Positions 25,083 to 34,478 of a stretch of 64,000 bases of DNA are shown piece by piece (the first letter of the stretch is position 1; the number at the start of each line of letters is the position of its first letter). Source of the stretch: Bacteroidota bacterium (GTDB lineage Bacteria > Bacteroidota > Bacteroidia > Flavobacteriales > Weeksellaceae). Location: assembly GCA_018902795.1 (NCBI GenBank), contig JAHIQD010000004.1, positions 124,001 through 188,000 of the forward strand, read 5' to 3'. The position numbers and the translations under genes were made by a program. The notes beneath the pieces were generated by a model. It ran no database searches and was not told the origin of the DNA. It was given only the letters and a program-made list of their open reading frames with translations.

Positions 25083-26714
25083 ATGAAAAAACTTACGTTT
25101 GCCGCATTTATTTTACTGTACGGAATTTCTTCTGCACAGAATCTCTTCCCAAAAAATGCAACTCCCAAAAGAGAAGATTCCCTGAAAGGTTCCAACACTT
25201 CATTCAGGAATTTTTGGGATGTAAAAAAATATGAACTTTCGGTAGAACCTAATTTTGAGAAAAAATCAGTTTCAGGAACCAATAAAATCACTTTTGAAAT
25301 CACCAAAGATGTTACAAATCCCGTATTTCAAATTGATCTGCAGCAGCCGATGGATTATAAACTCATAGGTTCTGACAAAAGGTACACTTCAAAAAGGGAT
25401 GGTGATTTCATTTTTATTGAGGCAAAAAAAACTTTTAAGAAAGGAGAATCCTGTTCATTCAACATTCAGTTTACAGGAAATCCAAAGATTGCCAAAAAAG
25501 CGCCTTGGGACGGCGGCTGGGTCTTCAGTAATGACAGCAACGGAAACCCTTTCATCAGTGTTGCTCAGGAAGGTGAAGGCGCTTCCCTATGGCTCCCTGT
25601 CAAAGATATCTGGAGCGACGAGCCCGATAACGGAATCGTGATGAAAATTATTACTCCAAAAGATTTGGTGGGTGTCGGAAACGGCCGCCTGATAAAACAG
25701 ACCAGCGAGAAAAACAGAAATATTTTTACCTGGGAAGTTAAAAATCCAATCAACACCTACTCTATTGTTCCGAATGTCGGCAAATATGTGAATTTTAAAG
25801 ATTCTTATGACGGCGAAAAAGGAAAACTTGATCTGGATTACTGGGTTTTGGATTATAATCTTGAAAAGGCAAAAAAGCAGTTCCAGCAGGTAAAACCCAT
25901 GATGAAAGCTTTTGAATATTGGTTTGGGCCTTATCCTTTCTACGAAGATTCTTATAAACTGGTTGAAAGTCCCTATTTGGGAATGGAACATCAAAGCAGT
26001 GTTGCGTACGGCAATAACTACGCAAACGGTTATTTAGGAAGAGATTTATCCGGAACCGGAGTGGGACTGAACTGGGATTTCATTATTATTCACGAAACCG
26101 GTCACGAATGGTTTGCTAATAATATCACGGCTAAAGATCAGGCGGATATGTGGGTTCATGAAGGATTCACCAGTTATTCTGAAACCCTTTTCACAGAAAA
26201 CTATATGGATAAAGGCTCTGCAGAAAAATATATCATCGGCGTGCGGAAAAGCATTCAGAATGACAAACCGGTTATTGGGCAATATGGAGTGAGAAACGAA
26301 GGAAGCAGCGATATGTATCCTAAAGGCGCCAATATGCTTCACACCATTCGCCAGGTGATCAATGATGATGAAAAATTCAGACAGATTTTAAGAGGTCTGA
26401 ATAAGGATTTCTTCCACCAGACCGTCACGACGAAACAGGTTGAAGATTATATCTCCCAAAAATCCGGGATTGATTTTTCATCAGTCTTCAATCAGTATTT
26501 AAGAACGGTAAAAATTCCAAATCTTGAATATTCCCAAACGGCAAACATCTTGAAGTTCCGTTACAGCAATGTGGTTGAAAAGTTTTCGCTCCCTTTGAGA
26601 CTGAAAGATAATCAGGTTTTAAATCCAACTTCGGAATGGCAAACCGTCAAACTGAACAGTGAAAATCCGGTGGAATTTAATGCCAATTACTACGTAATTT
26701 ACAAGAAAATATAA
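25083..26714 (+). CDS. M1 family metallopeptidase (secreted)
   Basis: This 543-aa zinc aminopeptidase-like enzyme is exported (signal peptide ending ISSA|Q). The zinc motif HETGHEW (HExxH) is near residue 342, with the third ligand Glu in HEGFTSYSE 18 residues on. The exopeptidase motif usually written GxMEN reads GMEHQ, which is common in this Bacteroidota subfamily. The N-terminal domain (about 40-230) is the beta-sandwich seen in M1 enzymes. The usual C-terminal helical ARM domain is short or missing. It is bounded by its own -7 box and a bidirectional terminator. Confidence 0.92.
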   Translation: MKKLTFAAFILLYGISSAQNLFPKNATPKREDSLKGSNTSFRNFWDVKKYELSVEPNFEKKSVSGTNKITFEITKDVTNPVFQIDLQQPMDYKLIGSDKRYTSKRDGDFIFIEAKKTFKKGESCSFNIQFTGNPKIAKKAPWDGGWVFSNDSNGNPFISVAQEGEGASLWLPVKDIWSDEPDNGIVMKIITPKDLVGVGNGRLIKQTSEKNRNIFTWEVKNPINTYSIVPNVGKYVNFKDSYDGEKGKLDLDYWVLDYNLEKAKKQFQQVKPMMKAFEYWFGPYPFYEDSYKLVESPYLGMEHQSSVAYGNNYANGYLGRDLSGTGVGLNWDFIIIHETGHEWFANNITAKDQADMWVHEGFTSYSETLFTENYMDKGSAEKYIIGVRKSIQNDKPVIGQYGVRNEGSSDMYPKGANMLHTIRQVINDDEKFRQILRGLNKDFFHQTVTTKQVEDYISQKSGIDFSSVFNQYLRTVKIPNLEYSQTANILKFRYSNVVEKFSLPLRLKDNQVLNPTSEWQTVKLNSENPVEFNANYYVIYKKI

Positions 26715-26727
26715 AACTTAATTTGAT

Positions 26728-26762
26728 AAAAGAGGCGGCTGCACAAAGTCGCCTCTTTTTAA
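26728..26762. terminator. bidirectional terminator between convergent genes
   Basis: Arms AAAAGAGGCG and CGCCTCTTTT (26728-26737 and 26750-26759) with A and T runs on both sides serve the M1 peptidase gene and the minus-strand hypothetical gene. Confidence 0.88.
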
Positions 26763-26768
26763 TTAAAT

Positions 26769-27704
26769 TTAATTACAGTTGAGCATATCCGAAAGCATCA
26801 GTCTCTGGCTGGAAGTATTCGCCGGAACAGCAACATGATCGGACGGAATGAAATTTACAGAAGACACTGTTGGAGGCACATATATTTTCACTTCCATCTC
26901 GCGGTAACCGTGCGGTTGGTAAGACATCCAATATCCTTCGGGCTGCAGACCCCAAGTACCATACTGTATTTCAGATTTCTCGGGATTGACTCCTGAAATC
27001 ATGGCAAGCCTTTCAAGATCGGCATAACTGGAAGAAGAGGTACTGAAAAAATTTCTGATTTTATTTTCAGCATCCAAAGCGATCTGCACGGGCTGCGGAA
27101 GATTGCTTTTCGCTTTATCCATAACACTTGCAGGAATAAAATCGAGTCCCATTTTCGAAAGTTTCAAAAGCTGGTCTTTAGTAAGCAGTTTTGCTGCTAC
27201 CAGTTTACTCTCATTATCCAGATTTTTTAAACTTGATTTGGCAATAACCGCCCAAATTAGCGCCTGCACTTTCTGCTGCGGAATCTCCTGGTTGTTGTAC
27301 CAGTTTTTCACCAATGCGTCAATAATTTCTTTTTTAGGCCCTTTCAAAGGAGCGTACAGATATCCATCTCCTTTGCTTGGCGCGTAGGTCCCCGCTTTCA
27401 GACAGAAACTTTTCAGCTTAATCTGATAGAAACCGGGCTTCAGAATATACCCTTCAGTCTGCGAAAATTTCTCGGTGCACAGATCGGTAAATTTTTCATT
27501 CACTCCAAAGGAGGGGCTTTTCACGTCTGCCGTGTTGCAGTCTTTAAAATTGGTGGTAATGGCTTCAGTGGTAATGGCATTAATCACTCTGTCACCTGCC
27601 AAAGACATTGTTTTGTCTTTAACTTTATCTTTCAGTAAGTCCAGGATTTGTGCATTAGAGCACATACAGGTCATTAAAAAAGACAGGAAAATTAGTTTTT
27701 TCAT
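26769..27704 (-). CDS. secreted hypothetical protein
   Basis: I do not recognise this 311-aa protein. The signal peptide ends MCSNA|Q. The mature N-terminus has an amphipathic stretch (LDLLKDKVKDKTMSLAGDRV), then several Cys residues (DCNTAD, LCTEKF, FCLKAG) that could form disulfides. A helical centre follows (QKVQALIWAVIAKSSLKNLDNE, LLTKDQLLKLSKMG). A Tyr/Trp-rich segment (GTWGLQPEGYWMSYQPHGYREME) precedes a beta-rich end. Calls such as PKGDGYLYAPLKGPKKEIIDAL recall no named family. It is monocistronic. Confidence 0.6.
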   Translation of the reverse strand: MKKLIFLSFLMTCMCSNAQILDLLKDKVKDKTMSLAGDRVINAITTEAITTNFKDCNTADVKSPSFGVNEKFTDLCTEKFSQTEGYILKPGFYQIKLKSFCLKAGTYAPSKGDGYLYAPLKGPKKEIIDALVKNWYNNQEIPQQKVQALIWAVIAKSSLKNLDNESKLVAAKLLTKDQLLKLSKMGLDFIPASVMDKAKSNLPQPVQIALDAENKIRNFFSTSSSSYADLERLAMISGVNPEKSEIQYGTWGLQPEGYWMSYQPHGYREMEVKIYVPPTVSSVNFIPSDHVAVPANTSSQRLMLSDMLNCN

Positions 27705-27779
27705 GATAAATATTATTAGTTTCCTACGAAATTACATAATATTTACGAACTGATAAACAGCGGTTTACCAAAGAAAAAA

Positions 27780-28946
27780 TTAAGAATTTTTCATCTGAAT
27801 ACGGAATGTTGTTCCTTTCCCCACTTCAGTGTGGGCGATTTTGATGTCACCGTTATGGTATTCTTTGATAACTCTTTTTGCAAGCGACAATCCTAATCCC
27901 CAACCGCGTCTTTTGGTGGAATAACCGGCTTTAAAAGCATTTCTCGCCTGAAAATTTGTCATTCCTGAACCTGAATCTTTAAAATCGACAATGATGTATT
28001 TATTTTTTTCGTAGAGTTCTATTTCCAGTCTTCCTTCGCCTTTCATGGCATCTACCGCGTTTTTTACAATATTTTCAATGACCCAGCTCAGTAGAATTCG
28101 GTTGTGTGGGATAAGGACATTCTGGTGAGGAAGAATAAGCATGAAGCGTACTTTTGTTGAAATTCTGGATTTCAGATAATCAAAGTTCTGTTGCAGGGTT
28201 TCATTGATATTCAGGTCATTGAGTTCCGGGACCGAACCAATTTTAGAAAATCTTTCAGAAATCGTTTTCAGCCTGTTGATGTCGTTTTCAATTTCTCTTA
28301 CGCCTTCACTGTTTTCGTTTTCCATGCGCAGAATCTCAATCCAGCCGATCATGGAGGAAAGTGGTGTTCCGATCTGGTGTGCTGTTTCTTTTGCCAGACC
28401 TGCCCATACATAACCTTCATCAGTCTTTTTAATCGTCCTCAGAAACCAGAAAGAAAAAGAAATATAAGCAACCACAAGCAATCCCAAAATATAGGGTGTA
28501 TATCTTAAATTGTTCAGGAGATTGGAGTTGGTGTAAAAAACATACTGGTTGTTTCCGTCCGGCATCTGGAGTTCAATGGGTTTGTACGAACTTTCCATTT
28601 TCCGGAGTAAGGAAAGCATTTTTTTAGGATCTTTCTGAACATTTTCCGGAATGTTTTTCTGAAAATCAACACCAATAGGTTTTTTGTTTTTATCGGTTAC
28701 AATCACCGGAATCGTATTATTGGTTTTGCTGATCTGTAGCAGCAGGTCCAGGGTCATAGGATCCTCAATAATTTCTTCCTGCTGATATTTCATTGCAGTG
28801 GCAAAAAGTTCTATTCTTTTAATTTCTTCCTTTCTTAAATAATCAATCAGAATGACCGATGCAATGACAACACCCGCCACCGCAGCAGTGAGCAAAAGAT
28901 AGATGATCCAGTTATTTATTTTAGAAAGAAAACTTTTCCGTTTCAT
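27780..28946 (-). CDS. sensor histidine kinase
   Basis: This 388-aa membrane kinase has two transmembrane helices (about residues 12-35 and 148-168) flanking a short periplasmic sensor. The dimerisation helix holds AKETAHQIGTPLSSMIGW with the phospho-accepting His in an HQIGTP rather than HELRTP context, a form common in Bacteroidota. The ATPase domain has ENIVKNAVDAM (N box), DFKDSGSGM and RRGWGLGLSLAKRV. There is no HAMP domain. ATG 28946 is preferred to the TTG one codon upstream. It follows dacB by 9 bp, and no response regulator is adjacent. The pairing suggests a link with the cell envelope. Confidence 0.9.
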   Translation of the reverse strand: MKRKSFLSKINNWIIYLLLTAAVAGVVIASVILIDYLRKEEIKRIELFATAMKYQQEEIIEDPMTLDLLLQISKTNNTIPVIVTDKNKKPIGVDFQKNIPENVQKDPKKMLSLLRKMESSYKPIELQMPDGNNQYVFYTNSNLLNNLRYTPYILGLLVVAYISFSFWFLRTIKKTDEGYVWAGLAKETAHQIGTPLSSMIGWIEILRMENENSEGVREIENDINRLKTISERFSKIGSVPELNDLNINETLQQNFDYLKSRISTKVRFMLILPHQNVLIPHNRILLSWVIENIVKNAVDAMKGEGRLEIELYEKNKYIIVDFKDSGSGMTNFQARNAFKAGYSTKRRGWGLGLSLAKRVIKEYHNGDIKIAHTEVGKGTTFRIQMKNS

Positions 28947-28955
28947 CAAAACTTT

Positions 28956-30329
28956 TTATTTTAAAACATTTAAAACTTTAAACAGAACCTGATCGATGTC
29001 ACCGTTTTGATAATTGTTGATAATGATCGCGAAAACATATTTTTTGCCGTCTTTTGAACTGTGATATCCTGCATAGGATTTGGTATCTTTCATTGTTCCG
29101 CTTTTAATTTTCATCCCGTTTCCCTGAGTAGGAAAACCGTTATAAAACTCGTTGAACCAAGGTTGTTTTCTGCTCCACAGCAGCGACTGTACTTCCGCTC
29201 TTGCTGAAACGTAATTTTGCGGGGAAAGTCCGCTTCCATCAGCAAAATTAATCATTGCGGGATTGATTCCCCTGTTTTTCCAGAACTCTTTCAGATAGGA
29301 AATACCGGCGTCAAAACTGCCTTCATTTTTCTTTTCCTTTCCTAAAGTTTTAATTAAAGTTTCGCCATAAAAGTTGATACTTTTTCTCAGGAACCAGAAA
29401 ATGATTTTGTCTAGCGTAGGAGACTGATATTCCAGAATAGTATTGTTTTTAGGAGCACTCGTCACACTTTCACCGTTAATTTTCTGCATGGAAACCGAGG
29501 TTACTTTCCCTTTAAAATCAATCCCCGACTCTTTCAGCCACCTTTGTATTTCGCTTCCCAAAGAAAGTGGCGGATTGGGAGTAGCCCCTGAAACCGTTGA
29601 AGATTTGGTCGGCAGAGATCCGTTAATCATCGCTACATCAGAATAAGGTGCGGTAAAAACAATGCTTTGGTCCGAAGTGCTGTCGGTTTTCACTTCGTTG
29701 ATCCATTTCACATTGGGCAAATCTATGTTTATGCCTTTCATTACCTTTCCGTTCATGCTGATGTCGAATTGGTTTTCGCGCCAGTTTACACCCCACACAC
29801 CGGTTCCGTAATAATTTCCCATATCGTTCCACGGCCATCCGCCTGGAACTTTTTGAGAATCAAAATAAGAATCATCAATAATCAAATCGCCCGAAATTTT
29901 TGAAATCCCTTTCTGTTTGAGCGCTTCTATGAGTTTTTGTCTGAAATTTTCCGGTTTATAGTTTTCATAACGCCAGCTTCCTAATGTTGGATCACCGTTC
30001 GAAGAAATCACCAGATTTCCCGAAAGATTACCGGCTGAAATATTTCCGGAATATAAAGCCGTTGTCGTATACTGATAGTTTTTACCTAAAGTTTCCAGAG
30101 CTGCTGCTGCAGTGAAAATCTTTTGGGTTGAGGCCGTTGAGAGTCCCTGATTTCCCTGATATTCGTAAATAAAATTTCCGCTTTCATCAGCAACATAAAC
30201 CGAAAGATTTGCAGAATATGCAGCAGGAGAACTGAGTAAATTCTTAGTGGCAGTATCTAATTTCTGAGCGATATTCTGAGCAAAAAAAACCTGCGAACTC
30301 AGCAGAATGATGGGAATGAGTCTGTTCAT
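28956..30329 (-). CDS. dacB: D-alanyl-D-alanine carboxypeptidase/endopeptidase (PBP4 class)
   Basis: This 457-aa periplasmic class C penicillin-binding protein of peptidase family S13 trims and opens peptidoglycan cross-links. The signal peptide ends in VFFA|Q. Active-site motifs are STQK (SxxK, about residue 62), SGLS in DGSGLSPQNY (SxN-type position, near 350), and KSGT in IKSGTMKDT (KTG-type). The large insertion domain between the first two motifs is present (about 90-270). I chose the ATG at 30329. It is first in a two-gene unit with a histidine kinase. Confidence 0.93.
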   Translation of the reverse strand: MNRLIPIILLSSQVFFAQNIAQKLDTATKNLLSSPAAYSANLSVYVADESGNFIYEYQGNQGLSTASTQKIFTAAAALETLGKNYQYTTTALYSGNISAGNLSGNLVISSNGDPTLGSWRYENYKPENFRQKLIEALKQKGISKISGDLIIDDSYFDSQKVPGGWPWNDMGNYYGTGVWGVNWRENQFDISMNGKVMKGINIDLPNVKWINEVKTDSTSDQSIVFTAPYSDVAMINGSLPTKSSTVSGATPNPPLSLGSEIQRWLKESGIDFKGKVTSVSMQKINGESVTSAPKNNTILEYQSPTLDKIIFWFLRKSINFYGETLIKTLGKEKKNEGSFDAGISYLKEFWKNRGINPAMINFADGSGLSPQNYVSARAEVQSLLWSRKQPWFNEFYNGFPTQGNGMKIKSGTMKDTKSYAGYHSSKDGKKYVFAIIINNYQNGDIDQVLFKVLNVLK

Positions 30330-30344
30330 TTTCCTTTTTATTTT

Positions 30345-30352
30345 CAAATATA
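30345..30352 (-). promoter_or_regulatory. -7 promoter box of the dacB-kinase operon
   Basis: TATATTTG on the minus strand lies 15 bp upstream of the dacB start. Confidence 0.55.
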
Positions 30353-30492
30353 ACGAATAATCTTTTCCTGAAGTACGATGAATGCGGAAAACATCTGAGC
30401 AAACAATTTTCGATGCTTAAAAATGAAACAAAAATCTTGTTTTTATGCTGATTTTTTTGTAAAATTTGTATGGAATATTCAAACACGAAATC

Positions 30493-30930
30493 ATGGCTAC
30501 AATTATAACAGGCTTATTTAACAGCCAAAGTCAGTCAAAGAAAATTTCTGAAGACTTAGAACACGCAGGTTTCCCGGATTCTGATTATATCGTTTATTTA
30601 CATACCGAACCTATACACGAAGAAAAAACATCCATATGGCGGTCATTTTTTAAAAACGAACCGACCCTTGAGGATGACAGCTTAGCAGTAAGTGTGAAAG
30701 TAAACGAACAGCAATCTATAGAAAAAGTAAATCACGTGTTTGCAGAGAACGCAGTAATTCATCAGAATTTAATTGAAAACATCGAATTTAAAGATGCCGA
30801 ATCTCTTGATTATATAAAAAAAATTGTTGCGCTAAGAGCAAGATCGGAAATATATTCTTCACCGGAAGTAAAGCATCATGATCCGCATTCAGGCATGACC
30901 TCTGAAGTAGATTTTAGCAAAGATGAATAA
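30493..30930 (+). CDS. small cytoplasmic stress-type protein, function unknown
   Basis: This 145-aa acidic protein has no signal peptide. The first 70 residues (ATIITGLFNSQSQSKKISED, then LEHAGFPDSDYIVYLH) resemble the YflT/general-stress-protein 17M module, in which a GxF..... pattern is followed by a helix and a strand. A second half ends in a charged tail (KHHDPHSGMTSEVDFSKDE). ATG 30493 is preferred to TTG 30466. It is a single unit ended by a strong terminator, just before rel. The stress link is a weak similarity call. Confidence 0.5.
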   Translation: MATIITGLFNSQSQSKKISEDLEHAGFPDSDYIVYLHTEPIHEEKTSIWRSFFKNEPTLEDDSLAVSVKVNEQQSIEKVNHVFAENAVIHQNLIENIEFKDAESLDYIKKIVALRARSEIYSSPEVKHHDPHSGMTSEVDFSKDE

Positions 30931-30934
30931 CTAT

Positions 30935-30967
30935 AAGTCCGTTTCAGTTTGATGAAACGGACTTTTT
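30935..30967 (+). terminator. intrinsic terminator after the stress-type gene
   Basis: A perfect 12-bp stem AAGTCCGTTTCA / TGAAACGGACTT with a 6-nt loop and a T run. Confidence 0.92.
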
Positions 30968-31053
30968 AACTTTTTAAAGATGAAGGTTTTTTTGTTTAAT
31001 TATCCAATAGTTAGGCATTTTTACTTATTTTCGTGTCTTAAATAATTTTCTTA

Positions 31054-33258
31054 ATGGTATACGATTTAGAACAGGAAAATAAGGAAATTCTTGCGCGCTA
31101 CAAAGATTTAATTTCCAATACCTACCGCACTTTGGATGAGGAACAGAATAAACTCATCCGGAAAGCGTTCGATATTGCTTTGGATGCACACAAAGACCAG
31201 CGCCGGAAAACCGGGGAGCCCTATATTTACCATCCTATTGAAGTAGCTAAAATTGTGGCTAACGAAATCGGTTTGGGAGCAACCTCCATTGCCTGCGCGC
31301 TTCTGCATGACGTTATTGAAGATTCTGATTACACTTACGAAGACCTCAAAAAAATATTCGGAAAAAAGATTGCTGATATTGTAAACGGCCTCACCAAAAT
31401 TGCGGTGATGAACCATCAGAATATCTCCATCCAGTCTGAAAACTACCGCAAACTTCTGCTGACACTTTCTGAAGATTTCCGGGTGATCTTGATTAAAATT
31501 GCAGACCGGCTTCACAATATGCGGACCCTGGAAAGCATGACTCCGGAAAAGCAGAAAAAAATCGCTTCCGAAACCGTGTATATTTATGCACCGCTGGCCC
31601 ACCGTCTCGGACTGTACAACATCAAATCTGAACTGGAGGATTTATCATTGAAATTCAATAACCCGGATGTTTATTATGATATTTCCCAACGCCTCGAACT
31701 CGCCAAAGAAAGCCGCGAAAAATACATTCAGGAATTCGAAAAAGAAGTTTCCGAACAGCTGGAAGATGAAGGTTTAAATTTTTCCATCAAAGGCCGCGCA
31801 AAAGCCATTTCTTCCATCTACAGGAAAATGCTGAAACAGGGCGTCACTTTCGACGAAGTGTATGATAATTATGCGATCAGAATTATTTACCGTTCTGATG
31901 CGAAGAACGAAAAATTTCTTGCCTGGAAAATCTATTCCATTGTTACAGACCTTTACCACAGCAATCCCCAGCGGATGCGCGATTGGATCACTCAGCCTCG
32001 GTCCACAGGTTACGAAAGTCTGCATTTAACCGTTTTGGGTCCTGATAAAAAATGGATCGAAGTACAGATCCGTTCTGAAAGAATGGACGATATTGCGGAA
32101 AAAGGTGTGGCTGCCCACTACAAATATAAAGAAGGTTTCAGGCAAAACAGTGACGAGAAAAATTTCGAGACCTGGGTAACGGAAATCCGGGAAGTGTTGG
32201 AAAACCAACAGTCGCTAAGCACGACAGAGCTTTTAGATAATATCAAACTAAATCTGTATTCCAAGGAAGTTTTTGTTTTTACTCCGAAAGGTGAAATAAA
32301 AATTCTTCCGATCGGTTCCACCGCACTGGATTTTGCTTTCTCTGTGCATTCAGATTTGGGAACCAAATGTCTTGGCGCTAAGGTAAACGGAAAGTTAGTT
32401 CCTATTTCTTATGTTCTGCAAAACGGCGATCAGGTTGATATTCTGTCCTCCCAAAATCAAAAACCGAAAGCAGACTGGCTGGATTTTGTAATTACCTCGA
32501 AAGCGAAATCGAAAATTAAGACGATTCTTAATTCAGAAAAAAATCATCTGGTAGAAGAAGGAAAAGAAATTCTGCAGAGAAAATTGCGTCATGCGAAATT
32601 GAATTTCAATGATGAGGAGATAAATAAAATGCAGAAATTCTTTAATCTGAAAACTTCTCAGGAGCTTTTTCTGAGCTTTCAGAGCGGCGATTTAGATGCA
32701 GGTGACATTAAGAAATATACGGAAGGCAAGAGCCTTTTCAGTAATATTATGCAGCGCTTCCGCAAGTCGCCGAATAAAAATGAACTCTTCACAGAAACGC
32801 CCGACACCAATCTGGATCTGATCGTATTCGGCAAAGATGAAGAAAAGATGAATTATTCTTTTGCCAAATGCTGCACCGTGATTCCGGGAGATAAAATATT
32901 TGGATTTATCACCATTTCTGATGGAATAAAAGTACATAACGACGGATGTCCCAATGCAATAAATCTCCGCGCGCAATACGACTACCGCGTTTTACCGGCA
33001 AAATGGGTGAATGAAGAAAGCTTCAAAAACAGAATAAAAATAGAAATTGAAGGTCTTGACCGAATGGGAATGATCAACGACATCACCGCAGTCATCAGTA
33101 ATTCGATGAACATGGACATGAAAAGCATGTCGATTGAATCGAATAACGGTATTTTCTTAGGCAATATCAACCTCGAGGTGAAAAACAGAAGCCAACTTGA
33201 AGAAACCTTCAAACAGCTGAAAAACATCAACGGGGTGTCACGCGTAAAACGTCTTTAA
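31054..33258 (+). CDS. rel: bifunctional (p)ppGpp synthetase/hydrolase
   Basis: This 734-aa RelA/SpoT homologue makes and degrades the alarmone (p)ppGpp. The domain order is: HD hydrolase (about 30-200) with RRKTGEPYIYHPIEVA and the metal-binding LLHDVIED; synthetase (about 240-350) with GRAKAISSIYRKM and the substrate region STGYESLHLTV; TGS (about 400-460) with VFVFTPKGEIKILPIGSTALDFAF; a helical/zinc-finger-like region with KCCTVIPGD and DGCPNA; and a C-terminal ACT domain (about 655-734). An intact HD motif indicates active hydrolase. nhaA follows 15 bp after the stop. Confidence 0.96.
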   Translation: MVYDLEQENKEILARYKDLISNTYRTLDEEQNKLIRKAFDIALDAHKDQRRKTGEPYIYHPIEVAKIVANEIGLGATSIACALLHDVIEDSDYTYEDLKKIFGKKIADIVNGLTKIAVMNHQNISIQSENYRKLLLTLSEDFRVILIKIADRLHNMRTLESMTPEKQKKIASETVYIYAPLAHRLGLYNIKSELEDLSLKFNNPDVYYDISQRLELAKESREKYIQEFEKEVSEQLEDEGLNFSIKGRAKAISSIYRKMLKQGVTFDEVYDNYAIRIIYRSDAKNEKFLAWKIYSIVTDLYHSNPQRMRDWITQPRSTGYESLHLTVLGPDKKWIEVQIRSERMDDIAEKGVAAHYKYKEGFRQNSDEKNFETWVTEIREVLENQQSLSTTELLDNIKLNLYSKEVFVFTPKGEIKILPIGSTALDFAFSVHSDLGTKCLGAKVNGKLVPISYVLQNGDQVDILSSQNQKPKADWLDFVITSKAKSKIKTILNSEKNHLVEEGKEILQRKLRHAKLNFNDEEINKMQKFFNLKTSQELFLSFQSGDLDAGDIKKYTEGKSLFSNIMQRFRKSPNKNELFTETPDTNLDLIVFGKDEEKMNYSFAKCCTVIPGDKIFGFITISDGIKVHNDGCPNAINLRAQYDYRVLPAKWVNEESFKNRIKIEIEGLDRMGMINDITAVISNSMNMDMKSMSIESNNGIFLGNINLEVKNRSQLEETFKQLKNINGVSRVKRL

Positions 33259-33273
33259 ACAAGGAAAACATTC

Positions 33274-34440
33274 ATGCTTATTACCAATTATTTTAAAAAA
33301 TTCCTTCACAGTTCACAATCATCGGGAATTTTACTCATTATTTGCGTCGCAGTTTCACTGATAATTGCCAATTCTTCCGCAGGTGAGGCTTTCCAGAAAT
33401 TACTTGATACTAAAATCGGCACCGAAATCTTTCACCTGAACTATCCTTTAAGCATCTGGATTAATGATGGTTTGATGGCCATTTTCTTTTTGCTTGTTGG
33501 TTTAGAAATAAAACGGGAGATCGTTGAAGGGGAACTTTCGAGTTTCAAAAGCGCGTCGTTACCCATTGTTGCTGCATTAGGCGGAATGTTGATTCCGGCT
33601 TTGATCTTCTTTCTGTATAATCAGGGGACAGATTATGTCAAAGGATGGGCAATTCCTATGGCGACAGATATTGCGTTTTCTCTCGCAATTATTTCAATGC
33701 TGGGCAAACGTGTCCCGCTTTCTTTAAAAATATTCTTGGCTGCACTCGCGATCGTTGATGATTTGGGGGCCATTGTGGTGATTGCAATTTTTTATACCGA
33801 CCAGATTCACTGGGATTATTTAGGCTTGAGTGCTTTAATGGTGACGATTTTAATTGCATTAAATTTTCTGAAGTTTAAAAAACATATTTTCTATGTCATT
33901 CCCGGAATTTTTCTCTGGTATTTCATGCACCACTCAGGAATTCATGCAACGATAGCGGGCGTTTTACTGGCTTTTACCATTCCTACAAATAAATCCACAA
34001 CAGAAATCTCACCACTCGAAAAACTGGAGCAAAAACTTCATCTTCCCGTTAACTTTTTAATTATGCCCCTTTTCGCAGTGGCCAATACCAACATTACCTT
34101 TAAGGATGGGATGGTCGACGGCTTGTTCACGAATTTTGGTTACGGAATAATTCTGGGATTGTGTTTAGGAAAATTAATAGGAATTAATTTATTTTCATTC
34201 ATCTTCATTAAGCTGAAAATAAGTGCTTTGCCGGATAAAAGTTCCTGGAATCAAATGGTTGGAGTTGGATTTTTAGCAGGAATTGGTTTCACCATGTCAA
34301 TTTTCATCGCACTGCTTTCTTTCAAAGATCACCCGGAAATTCAGGATGCAGCAAAATTCGCAATTCTGGTAGCTTCAATAATCTCAGGATTGGCAGGATA
34401 TACCTTACTTAGATTTATTTCCAAAAAAACTTCAGCATAA
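33274..34440 (+). CDS. nhaA: Na+/H+ antiporter NhaA
   Basis: This 388-aa inner-membrane antiporter expels sodium in exchange for protons. The ion-binding aspartate pair lies in LAIVDDLGAIVVIA (about residues 160-165), and the family segments FFLLVGLEIKREIVEGEL, GWAIPMATDIAFSLAI and GVGFLAGIGFTMSIFIALL are all present. Length and about twelve hydrophobic segments match E. coli NhaA. It lies 15 bp after rel, so the two are probably cotranscribed, linking salt homeostasis to the stringent-response gene. Confidence 0.96.
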   Translation: MLITNYFKKFLHSSQSSGILLIICVAVSLIIANSSAGEAFQKLLDTKIGTEIFHLNYPLSIWINDGLMAIFFLLVGLEIKREIVEGELSSFKSASLPIVAALGGMLIPALIFFLYNQGTDYVKGWAIPMATDIAFSLAIISMLGKRVPLSLKIFLAALAIVDDLGAIVVIAIFYTDQIHWDYLGLSALMVTILIALNFLKFKKHIFYVIPGIFLWYFMHHSGIHATIAGVLLAFTIPTNKSTTEISPLEKLEQKLHLPVNFLIMPLFAVANTNITFKDGMVDGLFTNFGYGIILGLCLGKLIGINLFSFIFIKLKISALPDKSSWNQMVGVGFLAGIGFTMSIFIALLSFKDHPEIQDAAKFAILVASIISGLAGYTLLRFISKKTSA

Positions 34441-34478
34441 AATCTGATTGGAGTTTAAGCAAAAAAAACTTTAAGAAA

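Noticed and set aside
34441..34478. Terminator between nhaA and the BrkB-like gene
   Set aside because: Only an A run and short imperfect pairings are present; no convincing stem.
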